The notes under the pieces were generated by a model that ran no database searches, was not told the DNA's origin, and saw only the letters and a list, made by a program, of their open reading frames with translations. Shown here piece by piece: positions 55,700 to 63,597 of a stretch of 64,000 nt of DNA. A program made the translations under genes and the position numbers. Each line of letters starts with the position of its first letter. Position 1 is the stretch's first letter. Source of the stretch: Proteus alimentorum (lineage in GTDB: Bacteria > Pseudomonadota > Gammaproteobacteria > Enterobacterales > Enterobacteriaceae); the NCBI RefSeq assembly GCF_002607735.1, contig NZ_NBVR01000034.1:46328-110327 (forward strand), in the 5' to 3' direction.

Positions 55700-55725
55700 A
55701 ATATGACTCGCAATAAATTAATGAG

Positions 55726-55763
55726 TCATCAAAGAATGCTTAGAATGCTTAATTCTTTGATGA
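55726..55763. repeat. 12-bp inverted repeat upstream of the CatB-type gene
   Basis: TCATCAAAGAAT (55726-55737) and ATTCTTTGATGA (55752-55763) are exact complements. The loop contains a 9-base direct repeat (GAATGCTTA twice). It is 27 bases upstream of the acetyltransferase start, in its leader. Confidence 0.7.
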
Positions 55764-55906
55764 TGTGTTCGCATTCAAAACACATCGTCTTAAACAATCC
55801 TTGGTTGAAGCAATAACGGAGTCTTTTTCATCTTGTTTACGACCAATTTTTACAACGTAATACGTTTAGGCTTGCAGTTTATCCGCACCATCATAAAGAT
55901 GATTAA

Positions 55907-55956
55907 AGAAAAAGCCACGGATACCCTTAATAACACCCTGTTATTCCCCGTGGCTT
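55907..55956 (-). terminator. Terminator of the Old Yellow Enzyme gene
   Basis: Read leftward, AAGCCACGG pairs with CCGTGGCTT (55956 to 55912), with inner AATAACA/TGTTATT pairing, followed by TTTCTTT. Confidence 0.85.
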
Positions 55957-55963
55957 GATATCA

Positions 55964-57055
55964 TTATTTAAAAAAATCTTTGCTACCATAAGGCGCACAA
56001 CGTAAATATTGAGGTGCTACTTTTATGGTTTGTTTGAGTTTTTCCGCCGCATGCCAAGGCCAACGAGGATCATAAAGAATACCTCGACCTAAAGCGATAA
56101 AGTCAGCTTGCTCTGTAAGTAAAATGGCTTCGGCTTGCTCTGGCTCAGTAATGAGACCAACAGTAATAACTGGCAGTTGCGTTTCATTATAAATTGCTTG
56201 AGCAAAGGGGACTTGGTAATTAGGCCCCAGCTTAATTTCTTGCTTTTCTGATAATCCACCAGAAGAAACATGAATATAATGGCAACCTAGTTCTTCAAGA
56301 TGTTGTGTTAAAGCAATTGCACTTTCTAAGTCCCAGCCTCCTTCAACCCAATCTGTCGCAGAAATTCTGACGCCAACACAAACATTATCGGAAACAGCAT
56401 TTTTCACAGCGACAAAGACATCTACTAATAACCGACTGCGATTGTTAAAATCACCACCATATTGATCCGTTCTGTGATTTGATAATGGTGATAGGAATTC
56501 ATGCAATAAATATCCATGAGCACCGTGGATCTCGATGACATCAAATCCTGCTGACTCAGCTCTTCTTGCAGCATCAACAAAAGCTTGTTTTATTTCTTCA
56601 ATTTCATCAATAGCCAGAGCATAAGGCTGATGAGCCTTTCCAAAAGGAATTTCTGAAGGTGCGACTTTTTGCCATCCATTAGGAGAATCGGGTGCTAATG
56701 ATGCTCCGCCATTCCAAGGTAAATCGGTCGATGCTTTACGTCCTGCATGTGCAATCTGTATACCCATTTTTGCAGGTGAATATTGCTTAACATTATCAAC
56801 AAGTTTTTTTAATTCACTGCCATGTTGATCGGACCAAATGCCTAAATCTTTATAACTAATACGACCTCTTGGCTCAACCGCGGTTGCTTCAACAATCACT
56901 AGCGAAGCACCCGATAGTGCTAGCTGTCCATAATGCATAGTGTGCCATGCTGTCGGGTAACCTTCTTGTGCTGAATATTGGCACATAGGTGCAACGATAA
57001 TACGGTTATCTAGCTGATGGGGGCCTAATTTTTTAGGGGAGAACAACAAACTCAT
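55964..57055 (-). CDS. NADPH dehydrogenase, Old Yellow Enzyme family (YqjM/XenA type)
   Basis: FMN-dependent ene-reductase, 363 residues in a TIM barrel. Cys25 in VAPMCQYSAQEG is the redox-tuning cysteine of the YqjM/XenA class. HAGRKAS, DVIEIHGAHGYLLHEFLSPL and the C-terminal flavin-binding region ADFIALGRGILYDPRWPWHA are also diagnostic. It probably reduces alpha,beta-unsaturated carbonyls or nitro compounds. GGAGGC precedes ATG 57055. Confidence 0.92.
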   Translation of the reverse strand: MSLLFSPKKLGPHQLDNRIIVAPMCQYSAQEGYPTAWHTMHYGQLALSGASLVIVEATAVEPRGRISYKDLGIWSDQHGSELKKLVDNVKQYSPAKMGIQIAHAGRKASTDLPWNGGASLAPDSPNGWQKVAPSEIPFGKAHQPYALAIDEIEEIKQAFVDAARRAESAGFDVIEIHGAHGYLLHEFLSPLSNHRTDQYGGDFNNRSRLLVDVFVAVKNAVSDNVCVGVRISATDWVEGGWDLESAIALTQHLEELGCHYIHVSSGGLSEKQEIKLGPNYQVPFAQAIYNETQLPVITVGLITEPEQAEAILLTEQADFIALGRGILYDPRWPWHAAEKLKQTIKVAPQYLRCAPYGSKDFFK

Positions 57056-57190
57056 TTAAAGCCTCCTGCTATCAATAAGAATTTATGCAAAGAAAAATAT
57101 CTTCGCTTTTCGATATACCTTTTAAATATACAAGTTTAAGGCTATCGGATCTTATTCATTTAGGCGATGCTTTACTTCACATTGTGAAAA

Positions 57191-57220
57191 ACAAAAAGAT
57201 CAGCATCAATTGCTGATCTT
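57191..57220 (-). terminator. Terminator of the DUF2798 gene
   Basis: Read leftward, AAGATCAGC (57220-57212) pairs with GCTGATCTT (57204-57196), followed by TTTGTTTTTC. Confidence 0.85.
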
Positions 57221-57228
57221 GTTTTTAA

Positions 57229-57507
57229 TTAATCATTAGATTTGGCTGGTTTCACCAGTAACAGTGAAAAGCGTCTTGCAATTGGTAAAACGAATAAAAC
57301 CGTAGGAAAAGCAATCATCCAAGAGATCCCCCAAGAAGTTAACCACGGGGAGATAACGTACATTCCCATTCCTAACGATTTGACGGTACTAATAAAAGCA
57401 ACAATACCTGACATAATAAAAGAAAGGAAAAAGGGTACAAGAAAAATCATTGCTCGAGTAGGAAGTTTAGGAATACCTAAAAAGTAATTTTTGTCCTGAA
57501 AAGACAT
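57229..57507 (-). CDS. Small DUF2798-family membrane protein
   Basis: 92 residues with two membrane helices (about 20-42 and 55-78): IFLVPFFLSFIMSGIVAFIS and WLTSWGISWMIAFPTVLFVL, ending with PIARRFSLLLVKPAK. This is the duplicated pattern of DUF2798 proteins of unknown function. ATG 57507 has GGAG upstream; an in-frame ATG at 57555 is less likely. A Fur-like site and a LacI-type palindrome lie in its 57508-57746 upstream region. Confidence 0.72.
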   Translation of the reverse strand: MSFQDKNYFLGIPKLPTRAMIFLVPFFLSFIMSGIVAFISTVKSLGMGMYVISPWLTSWGISWMIAFPTVLFVLPIARRFSLLLVKPAKSND

Positions 57508-57657
57508 AGATAAAGACTCCAATAATACGATTGTACAACAGCACATAACTGCCAATACAACAGGCTAAAAAAAGTTATATGCGTTGATTAACGTAAACGC
57601 TTACGAGTCTTTTGACCAAAGTGAGAGCTAGTTTATTAATAAATATTTTTTTGTCAA

Positions 57658-57676
57658 CTAAATTATTCTCATTATC
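57658..57676. promoter_or_regulatory. Fur-like site upstream of the DUF2798 gene
   Basis: Read on the minus strand, the segment starts GATAATGAGAATAAT and agrees with 14 of 19 positions of the Fur consensus, with a complete left half. It is about 150 bases upstream of the DUF2798 start. AT-rich DNA makes chance matches likely. Confidence 0.35.
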
Positions 57677-57708
57677 ATTTAGGTGATAATTGATAAAATC
57701 AAGATTAG

Positions 57709-57740
57709 TGAAAATGAGAAAACACTATAGGGTTTTCTCA
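57709..57740 (-). terminator. Terminator of the DUF5713 gene
   Basis: Read leftward, GAGAAAAC (57739-57732) pairs with GTTTTCTC (57723-57716) around an 8-base loop and is followed by ATTTTC. Confidence 0.7.
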
Positions 57741-57746
57741 TCTTTT

Positions 57747-58085
57747 TTACCAATCTCGTGTTGCAATTAATTCTTCTATATCAGCATTTTCAAAACCATA
57801 TTCATCAGCGATAACGCCAAAATCTTCCGCAATGCACTCTCTTGCTACTGTTTCAATTTCGCTATCTTCTTCATAAAACTCTTCAGCTAACTCATTAAAT
57901 TGATCCGTTGTTTCTTGCGTTAGGATATAAAGTTCTGCCAAACTTTTAGGTGAAGTTGCCTCTATTTTTACACAAAGCGCTTTTAATAAATCTTGCCCTT
58001 TTTTTACAAGATGTGTTGGATAATAACTATCACTATCCATTCCCTTTAAAAAATAATGCTCGGCGAGTACTTTATTTTTAATCAT
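57747..58085 (-). CDS. DUF5713-family protein
   Basis: 112-residue acidic cytosolic protein. The ends LKGMDSDSYYPTHLVKKGQD and ETVARECIAEDFGVIADEYG..ELIATRDW match DUF5713 proteins as I know them, a helical family of unknown function. It is monocistronic with its own terminator and no signal peptide. Confidence 0.7.
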   Translation of the reverse strand: MIKNKVLAEHYFLKGMDSDSYYPTHLVKKGQDLLKALCVKIEATSPKSLAELYILTQETTDQFNELAEEFYEEDSEIETVARECIAEDFGVIADEYGFENADIEELIATRDW

Positions 58086-58248
58086 GAAGAATATCCTTAT
58101 CTAAGTATTTATCTTAAGGTCATTAAAGTGCACTTATTATCTTAATTACAGAAAAGTATATTACGTTTCTTAATTAAATGTCTCGCTTTTATTTCTATGA
58201 ATTTATAGAATTCTGTCCAGCAAACAGAAAATAGGCAATTAATTAAAA

Positions 58249-58980
58249 ATGGCTACAAAAATACGATTTATATTTCTTTTTTTGACTATTGCACTGCTCT
58301 CTTTTTTGACCATTAATAAATATTTTAAAAACTCACCTTTGGCGACATGGCGCTTCTATGGCCATAACGGTGAATATATTACAGGCCATTACTACCCACC
58401 AGCAGAAGATGATGCAACAGATGCGGTGATCTCCATTCCAGAAAAACCAACTAAAGAAGGTTTAACAATAACGCATTGGGATACTTGTAGTATTGAACTG
58501 AATATTGATAATAAAACGCTTTATATTTCTTATTTCACGAGTGGTCTTATTCAAGCCTCATTATCAACAAAAACCACATCTTATATTGCATTAACTGAGC
58601 TGTATTTTTATCGACCTGATGATATGCATTGGTCGATAAATCGATTAGAGGATGGAACGTACAAAGGTTGGATTTGGGATAATGTTGCAAATCAGCTTAT
58701 TTCCGTTCGTTATCAGGAAGATAAAACAACAATTATTGACGGTACAAAATATACATTGATGCCAGAAAGTTATTGGTTATTTCAACGTTGGGCTAATGGT
58801 ATTTTAGTGGAAGAGTATACATTAGATGATTTACCAGCAAAAGATGACTTTATTCCTGATATAGATAAACAAAGACTGACTCAAGCAAAAGAAGAACTTC
58901 AAACTATGGTGAATAAATTGGTAATACCATTAAATTTACCATTTAACTTAATGTTGTGGGATAACTCACTTTGTCAGTAA
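58249..58980 (+). CDS. Hypothetical membrane-anchored exported protein (243 aa)
   Basis: Residues 6-22 (RFIFLFLTIALLSFL) form a signal anchor. The rest (about 25-215) is predicted beta-rich, with many Trp and Tyr: TWRFYGHNGEYITGHYYPPA, HWDTCSIELNIDN and SYWLFQRWANGILVEEYTL. It ends with a helix and FNLMLWDNSLCQ. The domain is vaguely like DUF2931 lipoproteins of enterics but has no lipobox cysteine, so the family is left open. It stands alone with a hairpin 13 bases after the stop. Confidence 0.6.
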   Translation: MATKIRFIFLFLTIALLSFLTINKYFKNSPLATWRFYGHNGEYITGHYYPPAEDDATDAVISIPEKPTKEGLTITHWDTCSIELNIDNKTLYISYFTSGLIQASLSTKTTSYIALTELYFYRPDDMHWSINRLEDGTYKGWIWDNVANQLISVRYQEDKTTIIDGTKYTLMPESYWLFQRWANGILVEEYTLDDLPAKDDFIPDIDKQRLTQAKEELQTMVNKLVIPLNLPFNLMLWDNSLCQ

Positions 58981-58992
58981 TAACATCATGTG

Positions 58993-59020
58993 AAATGCTC
59001 CCAGAGGGTTGGGAGCATTT
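58993..59020 (+). terminator. Hairpin after the 58249-58980 gene
   Basis: AAATGCTCCCA (58993-59003) and TGGGAGCATTT (59010-59020) are perfect complements with a 6-base loop. CTGAC follows, so the T-tract is limited to the end of the stem. Confidence 0.7.
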
Positions 59021-59668
59021 CTGACACAGAATGATTTAATTTATACTAAATAACACCATCTAATTTCATATAAATTCCTTTTATTGAAAATTAAATTCCT
59101 TTCAAGTAGTTAATTTTTACTGCAAGAGTGTAGATGAATAAAGTAGATAATTTAAATCTAATAAAAATGTTGCACAACAGGGATATATTAAAACAGTTAT
59201 CTATTTTCAATAAAAGAATAAGACATCAATTTGATGGCTATATTATTCAATAAAATCAACATTTTATATTTACATTATTTTAAATGTGAAACCTTATTTA
59301 TTGAATATTGATTTTTAATATATTTTACTTTTAAATCTAAAGTATCTTCAATAAAGTATTTAAGTTATCTTAGCATAATAGGGTTAAATATTTATTATCC
59401 ACATTAGATTAACCACACTAATTCTATCTAAAACAAATCTTTAAAATTAACATTAAATGCCTTAACGTGATAAAAATGGAATAAATAGCGCACTTATCTC
59501 AATCTGATCCTAAAAATTCTAGTCATTTATTTTTAGTAAAAGATATTAAATAAAAATTTATCTTACATTAAGAGTTCATTAATCAAACCTTGCTTTACAT
59601 TTTATTATATTGCTCAATTTTTATTTGGCTCTTATACTTTCTTAAGATGATTTTAGGTAGGTATTATT
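59021..59668. promoter_or_regulatory. AT-rich rppAB upstream region
   Basis: About 650 AT-rich bases with no supported gene. At its right end, CTTAAG-ATGAT-TTTAGG (59641-59657) resembles a PmrA-type direct repeat (YTTAAK-N5-YTTAAK) and overlaps the ribosome site of the regulator gene. Nothing else is recognised. Confidence 0.4.
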
Positions 59669-60334
59669 ATGAATATTTTATTAGTTGAAGACGATTTACA
59701 ACTCGGTAAAGCGCTTTGCCGTGGGCTTGAAATTGCGGGTTTTCAACCATGTTGGGTCAGATTGCTTGCGGACGCTCGTGTTCAATTAAGCCAGCGCCCT
59801 TTTGATTTAATGCTGTTAGATTTAGGTCTACCTGATGGTGATGGGCAAGATGAACTGATTGCACTTAGAAAAAATGGCGAGAAAATTCCGATCATCATTT
59901 TAACTGCTCGCACTCAAATTGATAATTTAGTACAAACATTAGATTCGGGTGCAGATGATTTTTTACCAAAGCCTTTTGCTATGCCTGAACTTATTTCTCG
60001 CGTAAAAGCAGTGAGTCGTAGAATGGCCGGTTTTTCTTCACAAATATGGTCTATTGGCGATTTACAACTTAATCCAGCAAACCATCAAGTCACTTTAAAT
60101 GACGAGTTGCTTTTATTATCCGGTAAAGAATACCAACTATTATATGAATTAATGCGTAATACTGACAATGTGGTGCGTAAATCAGAGTTGGAACAGCGTT
60201 TATTTGGTTTAGACGATAAAATTGAGAGCAACTCCCTTGAAGTGCATATGCATAATTTGCGAAGAAAAATAGGTAAAGAACGCATTATCACGGTTCGTGG
60301 CGTAGGTTATTTATTAAAGAAAGAAACGAATTAA
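59669..60334 (+). CDS. rppA: OmpR-family response regulator, probable RppA
   Basis: 221 residues. The receiver has acidic Glu7/Asp8/Asp9, phospho-acceptor D51 (LLDLGLPDGDG), IIILTART and LPKPFAMPEL. A winged-helix DNA-binding domain follows at about 125-218 (LLSGKEYQLLYELMRNTDNV, LEVHMHNLRRKIG, ITVRGVGYLL). It is similar in build to QseB/PmrA. The RppA/RppB pair of P. mirabilis affects polymyxin B resistance and swarming; I assign this name by genus, domain type and neighbourhood near flhDC, which is inference. The next gene starts directly after its stop. Confidence 0.7.
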   Translation: MNILLVEDDLQLGKALCRGLEIAGFQPCWVRLLADARVQLSQRPFDLMLLDLGLPDGDGQDELIALRKNGEKIPIIILTARTQIDNLVQTLDSGADDFLPKPFAMPELISRVKAVSRRMAGFSSQIWSIGDLQLNPANHQVTLNDELLLLSGKEYQLLYELMRNTDNVVRKSELEQRLFGLDDKIESNSLEVHMHNLRRKIGKERIITVRGVGYLLKKETN

Positions 60335-61738
60335 ATGAAGATCCGCTCCTTCTTTATTTACACCATTGTCCTTCAGATTATCTCCATAGTTATGCTTTGG
60401 GGCGTTTGGTTAGCTTGGATACAATTTGATTATCTTGCTGAGTTCGAAAAAGTTTATAACAAGCAACAAGAAATTATTGCGGAGGGTTTTGCTAACACCT
60501 TAGAGATTGTTGCTGACCAACCTGAAGTTATCAAAGAAGTCGCTCATAATTTACAAGGTATGTATATCGACGCCATGCTCAATGGTGAAGATGATGAACT
60601 ACAATATCTACCGTGGTTTATTGCCTTAGATGCAAATAATACTCTGATTTATACTAATCGTCCTGAGTTACCTATCCCTACAAGAGTACTTTCATTAGCA
60701 TCAGAAAAAGTATCTGTTGCAGGCGAAAAGTGGATCCTCTCTTTTAGTTGGGGAGAAAAACATAAAATAAAAGTCTTTATTGGTGAATCGGTTGAAGACC
60801 GAGGCCATGTTATTGGTAACCCTGTTGAAGGCACCTTTGTTCCTTTCCTATTTATTCTCGCGACTGTTATTTTTGCAATCTTAATTACTGCTTATTTTAG
60901 TTTACGCCCTTTAAGACAAGCTGCAGAGCTTATTTCTAATCGTAAACCTCGTAATTTAACGCCGATTAATGTAAGCCAGCAATTTAAAGAAATTCGCCCT
61001 ATTTTTAAAGAGTTAAACCAATTAATGGCCAGAATTGACGCGGCAAATATTCGTGAAAAACAATTTATGGCAGATGCCGCCCATGAATTAAGAACACCAA
61101 TAGCTGCGGTTATTGCTCAATTACACTTACTCTCTTTAGTCAATGATCAGCAAGAGCGTGAAGAAATTATTGATGATATGAAACAGTCTCTTGATAGAGC
61201 GGCCGCTCTTTCTCATCAATTAATTGATTTAGCGCGATTAGAATGTGACGATTTCCCATTAAAAATAGAATCTCTTGATATCTATAACGTCATTGGAAAT
61301 GCAATAGCACAACGCGTTCCTTATGCGATCACTAAAAATATTGAGTTATCACTTAATGAAGGCCACGCTTTAACGCTTAAAACCGATAAACAGGCTTTAC
61401 TCTCTATATTTAATAATCTGCTCGATAATGCCATTAAATATTGCCCTAAAGGTAGCCAAGTTGAGGTAACTATTGAGAATCGATACGCAGAAGGGATCCA
61501 TGTTATCGTTCGTGATAATGGCCCAGGTATCGCAAAAGAACATATCAATGCTCTATTTTCACGTTTTTATCGCGTTCCGGGCTCTAATGAAACAGGCAGC
61601 GGATTAGGTCTTTCTATCGCACAAAATCTCGCTAATAAAATTCAAGCATCACTAATTGTTACTGAAGGGCTAAATAATAAAGGGATTGGCTTTATTATTG
61701 TTCTACCTTTAGAAGCTAATTCATCAGACCACGATTAA
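60335..61738 (+). CDS. rppB: Sensor histidine kinase, probable RppB
   Basis: 467 residues. TM1 is at about 7-29, a periplasmic sensor at about 30-165 (acidic patch NGEDDELQYL), and TM2 at about 167-188. A HAMP-like linker is followed by phospho-accepting His250 in DAAHELRTP and an ATPase domain with NLLDNAIKYCP, VRDNGPGI and GSGLGLSIAQNL. The architecture equals QseC/PmrB-type kinases, and the acidic periplasmic patch would suit a cation or cationic-peptide sensor. It is fused in operon with rppA (no gap). An 8-bp tandem repeat begins at its stop codon. Confidence 0.72.
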   Translation: MKIRSFFIYTIVLQIISIVMLWGVWLAWIQFDYLAEFEKVYNKQQEIIAEGFANTLEIVADQPEVIKEVAHNLQGMYIDAMLNGEDDELQYLPWFIALDANNTLIYTNRPELPIPTRVLSLASEKVSVAGEKWILSFSWGEKHKIKVFIGESVEDRGHVIGNPVEGTFVPFLFILATVIFAILITAYFSLRPLRQAAELISNRKPRNLTPINVSQQFKEIRPIFKELNQLMARIDAANIREKQFMADAAHELRTPIAAVIAQLHLLSLVNDQQEREEIIDDMKQSLDRAAALSHQLIDLARLECDDFPLKIESLDIYNVIGNAIAQRVPYAITKNIELSLNEGHALTLKTDKQALLSIFNNLLDNAIKYCPKGSQVEVTIENRYAEGIHVIVRDNGPGIAKEHINALFSRFYRVPGSNETGSGLGLSIAQNLANKIQASLIVTEGLNNKGIGFIIVLPLEANSSDHD

Positions 61739-61781
61739 TAGATTAATAGATTAATAGATTAATAGATTAATAGATTAATAG
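61734..61781 (+). repeat. Six tandem copies of an 8-bp unit overlapping the rppB stop
   Basis: ATTAATAG repeats six times without interruption from 61734 to 61781. The rppB stop TAA (61736-61738) and an immediate in-frame TAG lie in the first copies. The unit is prone to slippage, but copy changes downstream of the stop would not alter the protein. Confidence 0.92.
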
Positions 61782-61796
61782 CTGATATTTCAGAAT

Positions 61797-61824
61797 AAAG
61801 GAGGTCATTGTGCCTCCTTTTTAT
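61797..61824 (+). terminator. Terminator of rppAB
   Basis: AAAGGAGG (61797-61804) pairs with CCTCCTTT (61813-61820), followed by TTATTTTATC. It lies between rppB and the convergent azlD. Confidence 0.85.
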
Positions 61825-61851
61825 TTTATCGCCCTGAGGTTCTAAAAAATG

Positions 61852-62178
61852 TTATCCCCAAAGATTAATTAGCCAGCGTAGACCGGCAGTTACTATTGCT
61901 GCACTAAGTACAATCATAATAAAAGGCTTTTTCTGCCAAGTAAGTACGCCCGCGACACCAACACCAATGATTTTTGAAATATCAGCAAGTTGGTCACCAT
62001 CAAAAAATGTCGATGTCATCGCCACCGAAAACAGAATAACAATCGCCGATAATGAGAGGAGCTCTTTAACTCTCTCTGATACACCTGCTTTATTATTGAG
62101 TAATATTCCGGAAAGGCGCATGGCATATGTACCAACAGCAAGAATAATAATGCCTGTAATAATAGAATCTGTGGACAT
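61852..62178 (-). CDS. azlD: AzlD-family branched-chain amino acid exporter subunit
   Basis: Small partner of AzlC in a two-component amino-acid exporter (YgaH-like). It is 108 residues with four membrane helices. The start IITGIIILAVGTYAMRLSGI and the end AAIVTAGLRWLINLWG are typical. Its ATG shares one base with the azlC stop (TAATG), showing coupling. Exported substrate is inferred from the family (branched-chain amino acids) only. Confidence 0.85.
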   Translation of the reverse strand: MSTDSIITGIIILAVGTYAMRLSGILLNNKAGVSERVKELLSLSAIVILFSVAMTSTFFDGDQLADISKIIGVGVAGVLTWQKKPFIMIVLSAAIVTAGLRWLINLWG

Positions 62179-62840
62179 TATATTTTCCTTATCACAAACA
62201 ATACGCCTAATAGCGATAATAAAACGGGGATCCCTGCGGGGAGGAATAATGTGGTTGCAAGTGCAATAATGCTCCCTATTATTGCAGCATGACGTGTTAG
62301 TTTATTTTTTAATGCAGGCAAACTTAATGCGAGAATGATAGCCGGAAACATCGCATCCAGCCCTAGCATCTTTATATCTACGATAAATGATCCCAAATAA
62401 ACGCCAAGCATGGTTCCTAAAGGCCAAACAAGTAAAATTCCTAATCCACAAGCCCAAAACGCTAATTTATTTTGTTCAGCGGTACGTTGAGATAAACCAA
62501 ATACAACACTTTCATCATTTAATATATGAAAACCTAATAATGATTTAAGCCCTTTTCCTGGTAAATCCTTTACTGCCATACTAAAAGGAATATGTCGTGC
62601 ATTAACCATTAATCCAGCAAGAGCCGCATATATTGCACTTCCTCCCATCGCCACAACACCGATAAAAAGAAATTCAGAAGCCCCCGCTAAAACAAAAATG
62701 GATAGCACCAATGGCACCCAAAAATCAAAGCCTTGGGTATGTGCTAAAGCACCATAAGAGATACCGACGATACCATCTGCTAATGAAACAAGCACAATAT
62801 CTCTAAGTACGTTATTATCAAGACGACTGTTAATTTGCAT
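62178..62840 (-). CDS. azlC: AzlC-family branched-chain amino acid exporter subunit
   Basis: Large subunit of the exporter (YgaZ-like), 220 residues with about six membrane helices. LVSLADGIVGISYGALAHTQ, GASEFLFIGVVAMGGSAIYA and LMVNARHIPFSMAVKDLPG are family motifs. It is divergent from the cupin regulator at 62926-63486, which probably controls it. The 85-base gap holds both promoters. Confidence 0.88.
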   Translation of the reverse strand: MQINSRLDNNVLRDIVLVSLADGIVGISYGALAHTQGFDFWVPLVLSIFVLAGASEFLFIGVVAMGGSAIYAALAGLMVNARHIPFSMAVKDLPGKGLKSLLGFHILNDESVVFGLSQRTAEQNKLAFWACGLGILLVWPLGTMLGVYLGSFIVDIKMLGLDAMFPAIILALSLPALKNKLTRHAAIIGSIIALATTLFLPAGIPVLLSLLGVLFVIRKI

Positions 62841-62925
62841 AGAATGTAGTATTTTTTATCGAACAATTTGTTCATTATGTTGAACGATTTATTTTTTTGC
62901 AAGATGATTTTTGAAGGAAGCTATG

Positions 62926-63486
62926 ATGTCATCACCTTGTGCGCCGATTGAAATTATTTCTCAATCTCTGGCTAGAGAAAGAAAAAAAGCGGGCCTTTCA
63001 CTTGCTGAAATAGCAAGACGAGCCGGTGTTGCAAAATCAACATTATCTCAATTAGAAGCAGGACAAGGAAATCCAAGTATTGAAACACTTTGGGCAATTT
63101 GTGTTGCGTTAAATATCCCTTTTTCTCAACTTATTTCAGCACCACAACCTGAAATTAAGGTGATCCGTAAAGGTGATGGCTTTAAAATTAGCGCAGAAAA
63201 AGCGTACTACCATGCTTTTTTACTTTCATCCTGCCCTATGGGTGCAAAACGCGATATATATACAGTGATTGCACAACCCGGAAAAGATAGGGTTTCTGAT
63301 CCTCACAGCAAAAATGTCACTGAACATATTATTATTATTAGTGGTAGTGCAATGGTAGGAACTTTAGATAATCAACAAGAATTACAACCCGGTGATTATA
63401 TTTGCTATCCTGGTGACGTCACTCATGTATTACGAGCTTTAGAGCCAGACACAACCGCCGTCATGATTATTGAGCATCATAATTAA
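62926..63486 (+). CDS. XRE-family regulator with C-terminal cupin domain
   Basis: 186 residues. The helix-turn-helix at about 12-65 (LARERKKAGLSLAEIARRAG, AKSTLSQLEAGQGNPSIETL) is of the Xre/SinR type. The C-terminal cupin (about 100-180) has DPHSKNVTEHIIIISGSAM and LQPGDYICYPGDVTHVLRAL and probably binds a small ligand. It is divergent from azlCD and likely regulates it. Two adjacent ATGs (62923, 62926) are possible; GAAGGAAG spacing favours 62926. Confidence 0.88.
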   Translation: MSSPCAPIEIISQSLARERKKAGLSLAEIARRAGVAKSTLSQLEAGQGNPSIETLWAICVALNIPFSQLISAPQPEIKVIRKGDGFKISAEKAYYHAFLLSSCPMGAKRDIYTVIAQPGKDRVSDPHSKNVTEHIIIISGSAMVGTLDNQQELQPGDYICYPGDVTHVLRALEPDTTAVMIIEHHN

Positions 63487-63518
63487 CATAAAGAAACGAA
63501 TTAACAGAGTGAAATGAT

Positions 63519-63573
63519 AAATTTACCGCGCTGCTATATTGCAATAAAAATCTGAAAGCAGTGCGATAAATTT
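63519..63573. terminator. Imperfect long inverted repeat between convergent genes
   Basis: AAATTTA-C-CGC-G-CTGCT (63519-63535) faces AGCAG-T-GCG-A-TAAATTT (63557-63573), a 17-base arm with two mismatches around a 21-base loop. It is probably a bidirectional terminator for the cupin regulator and the aminotransferase gene. Confidence 0.6.
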
Positions 63574-63597
63574 GATAAAAAATACCTGTCTAATCAA

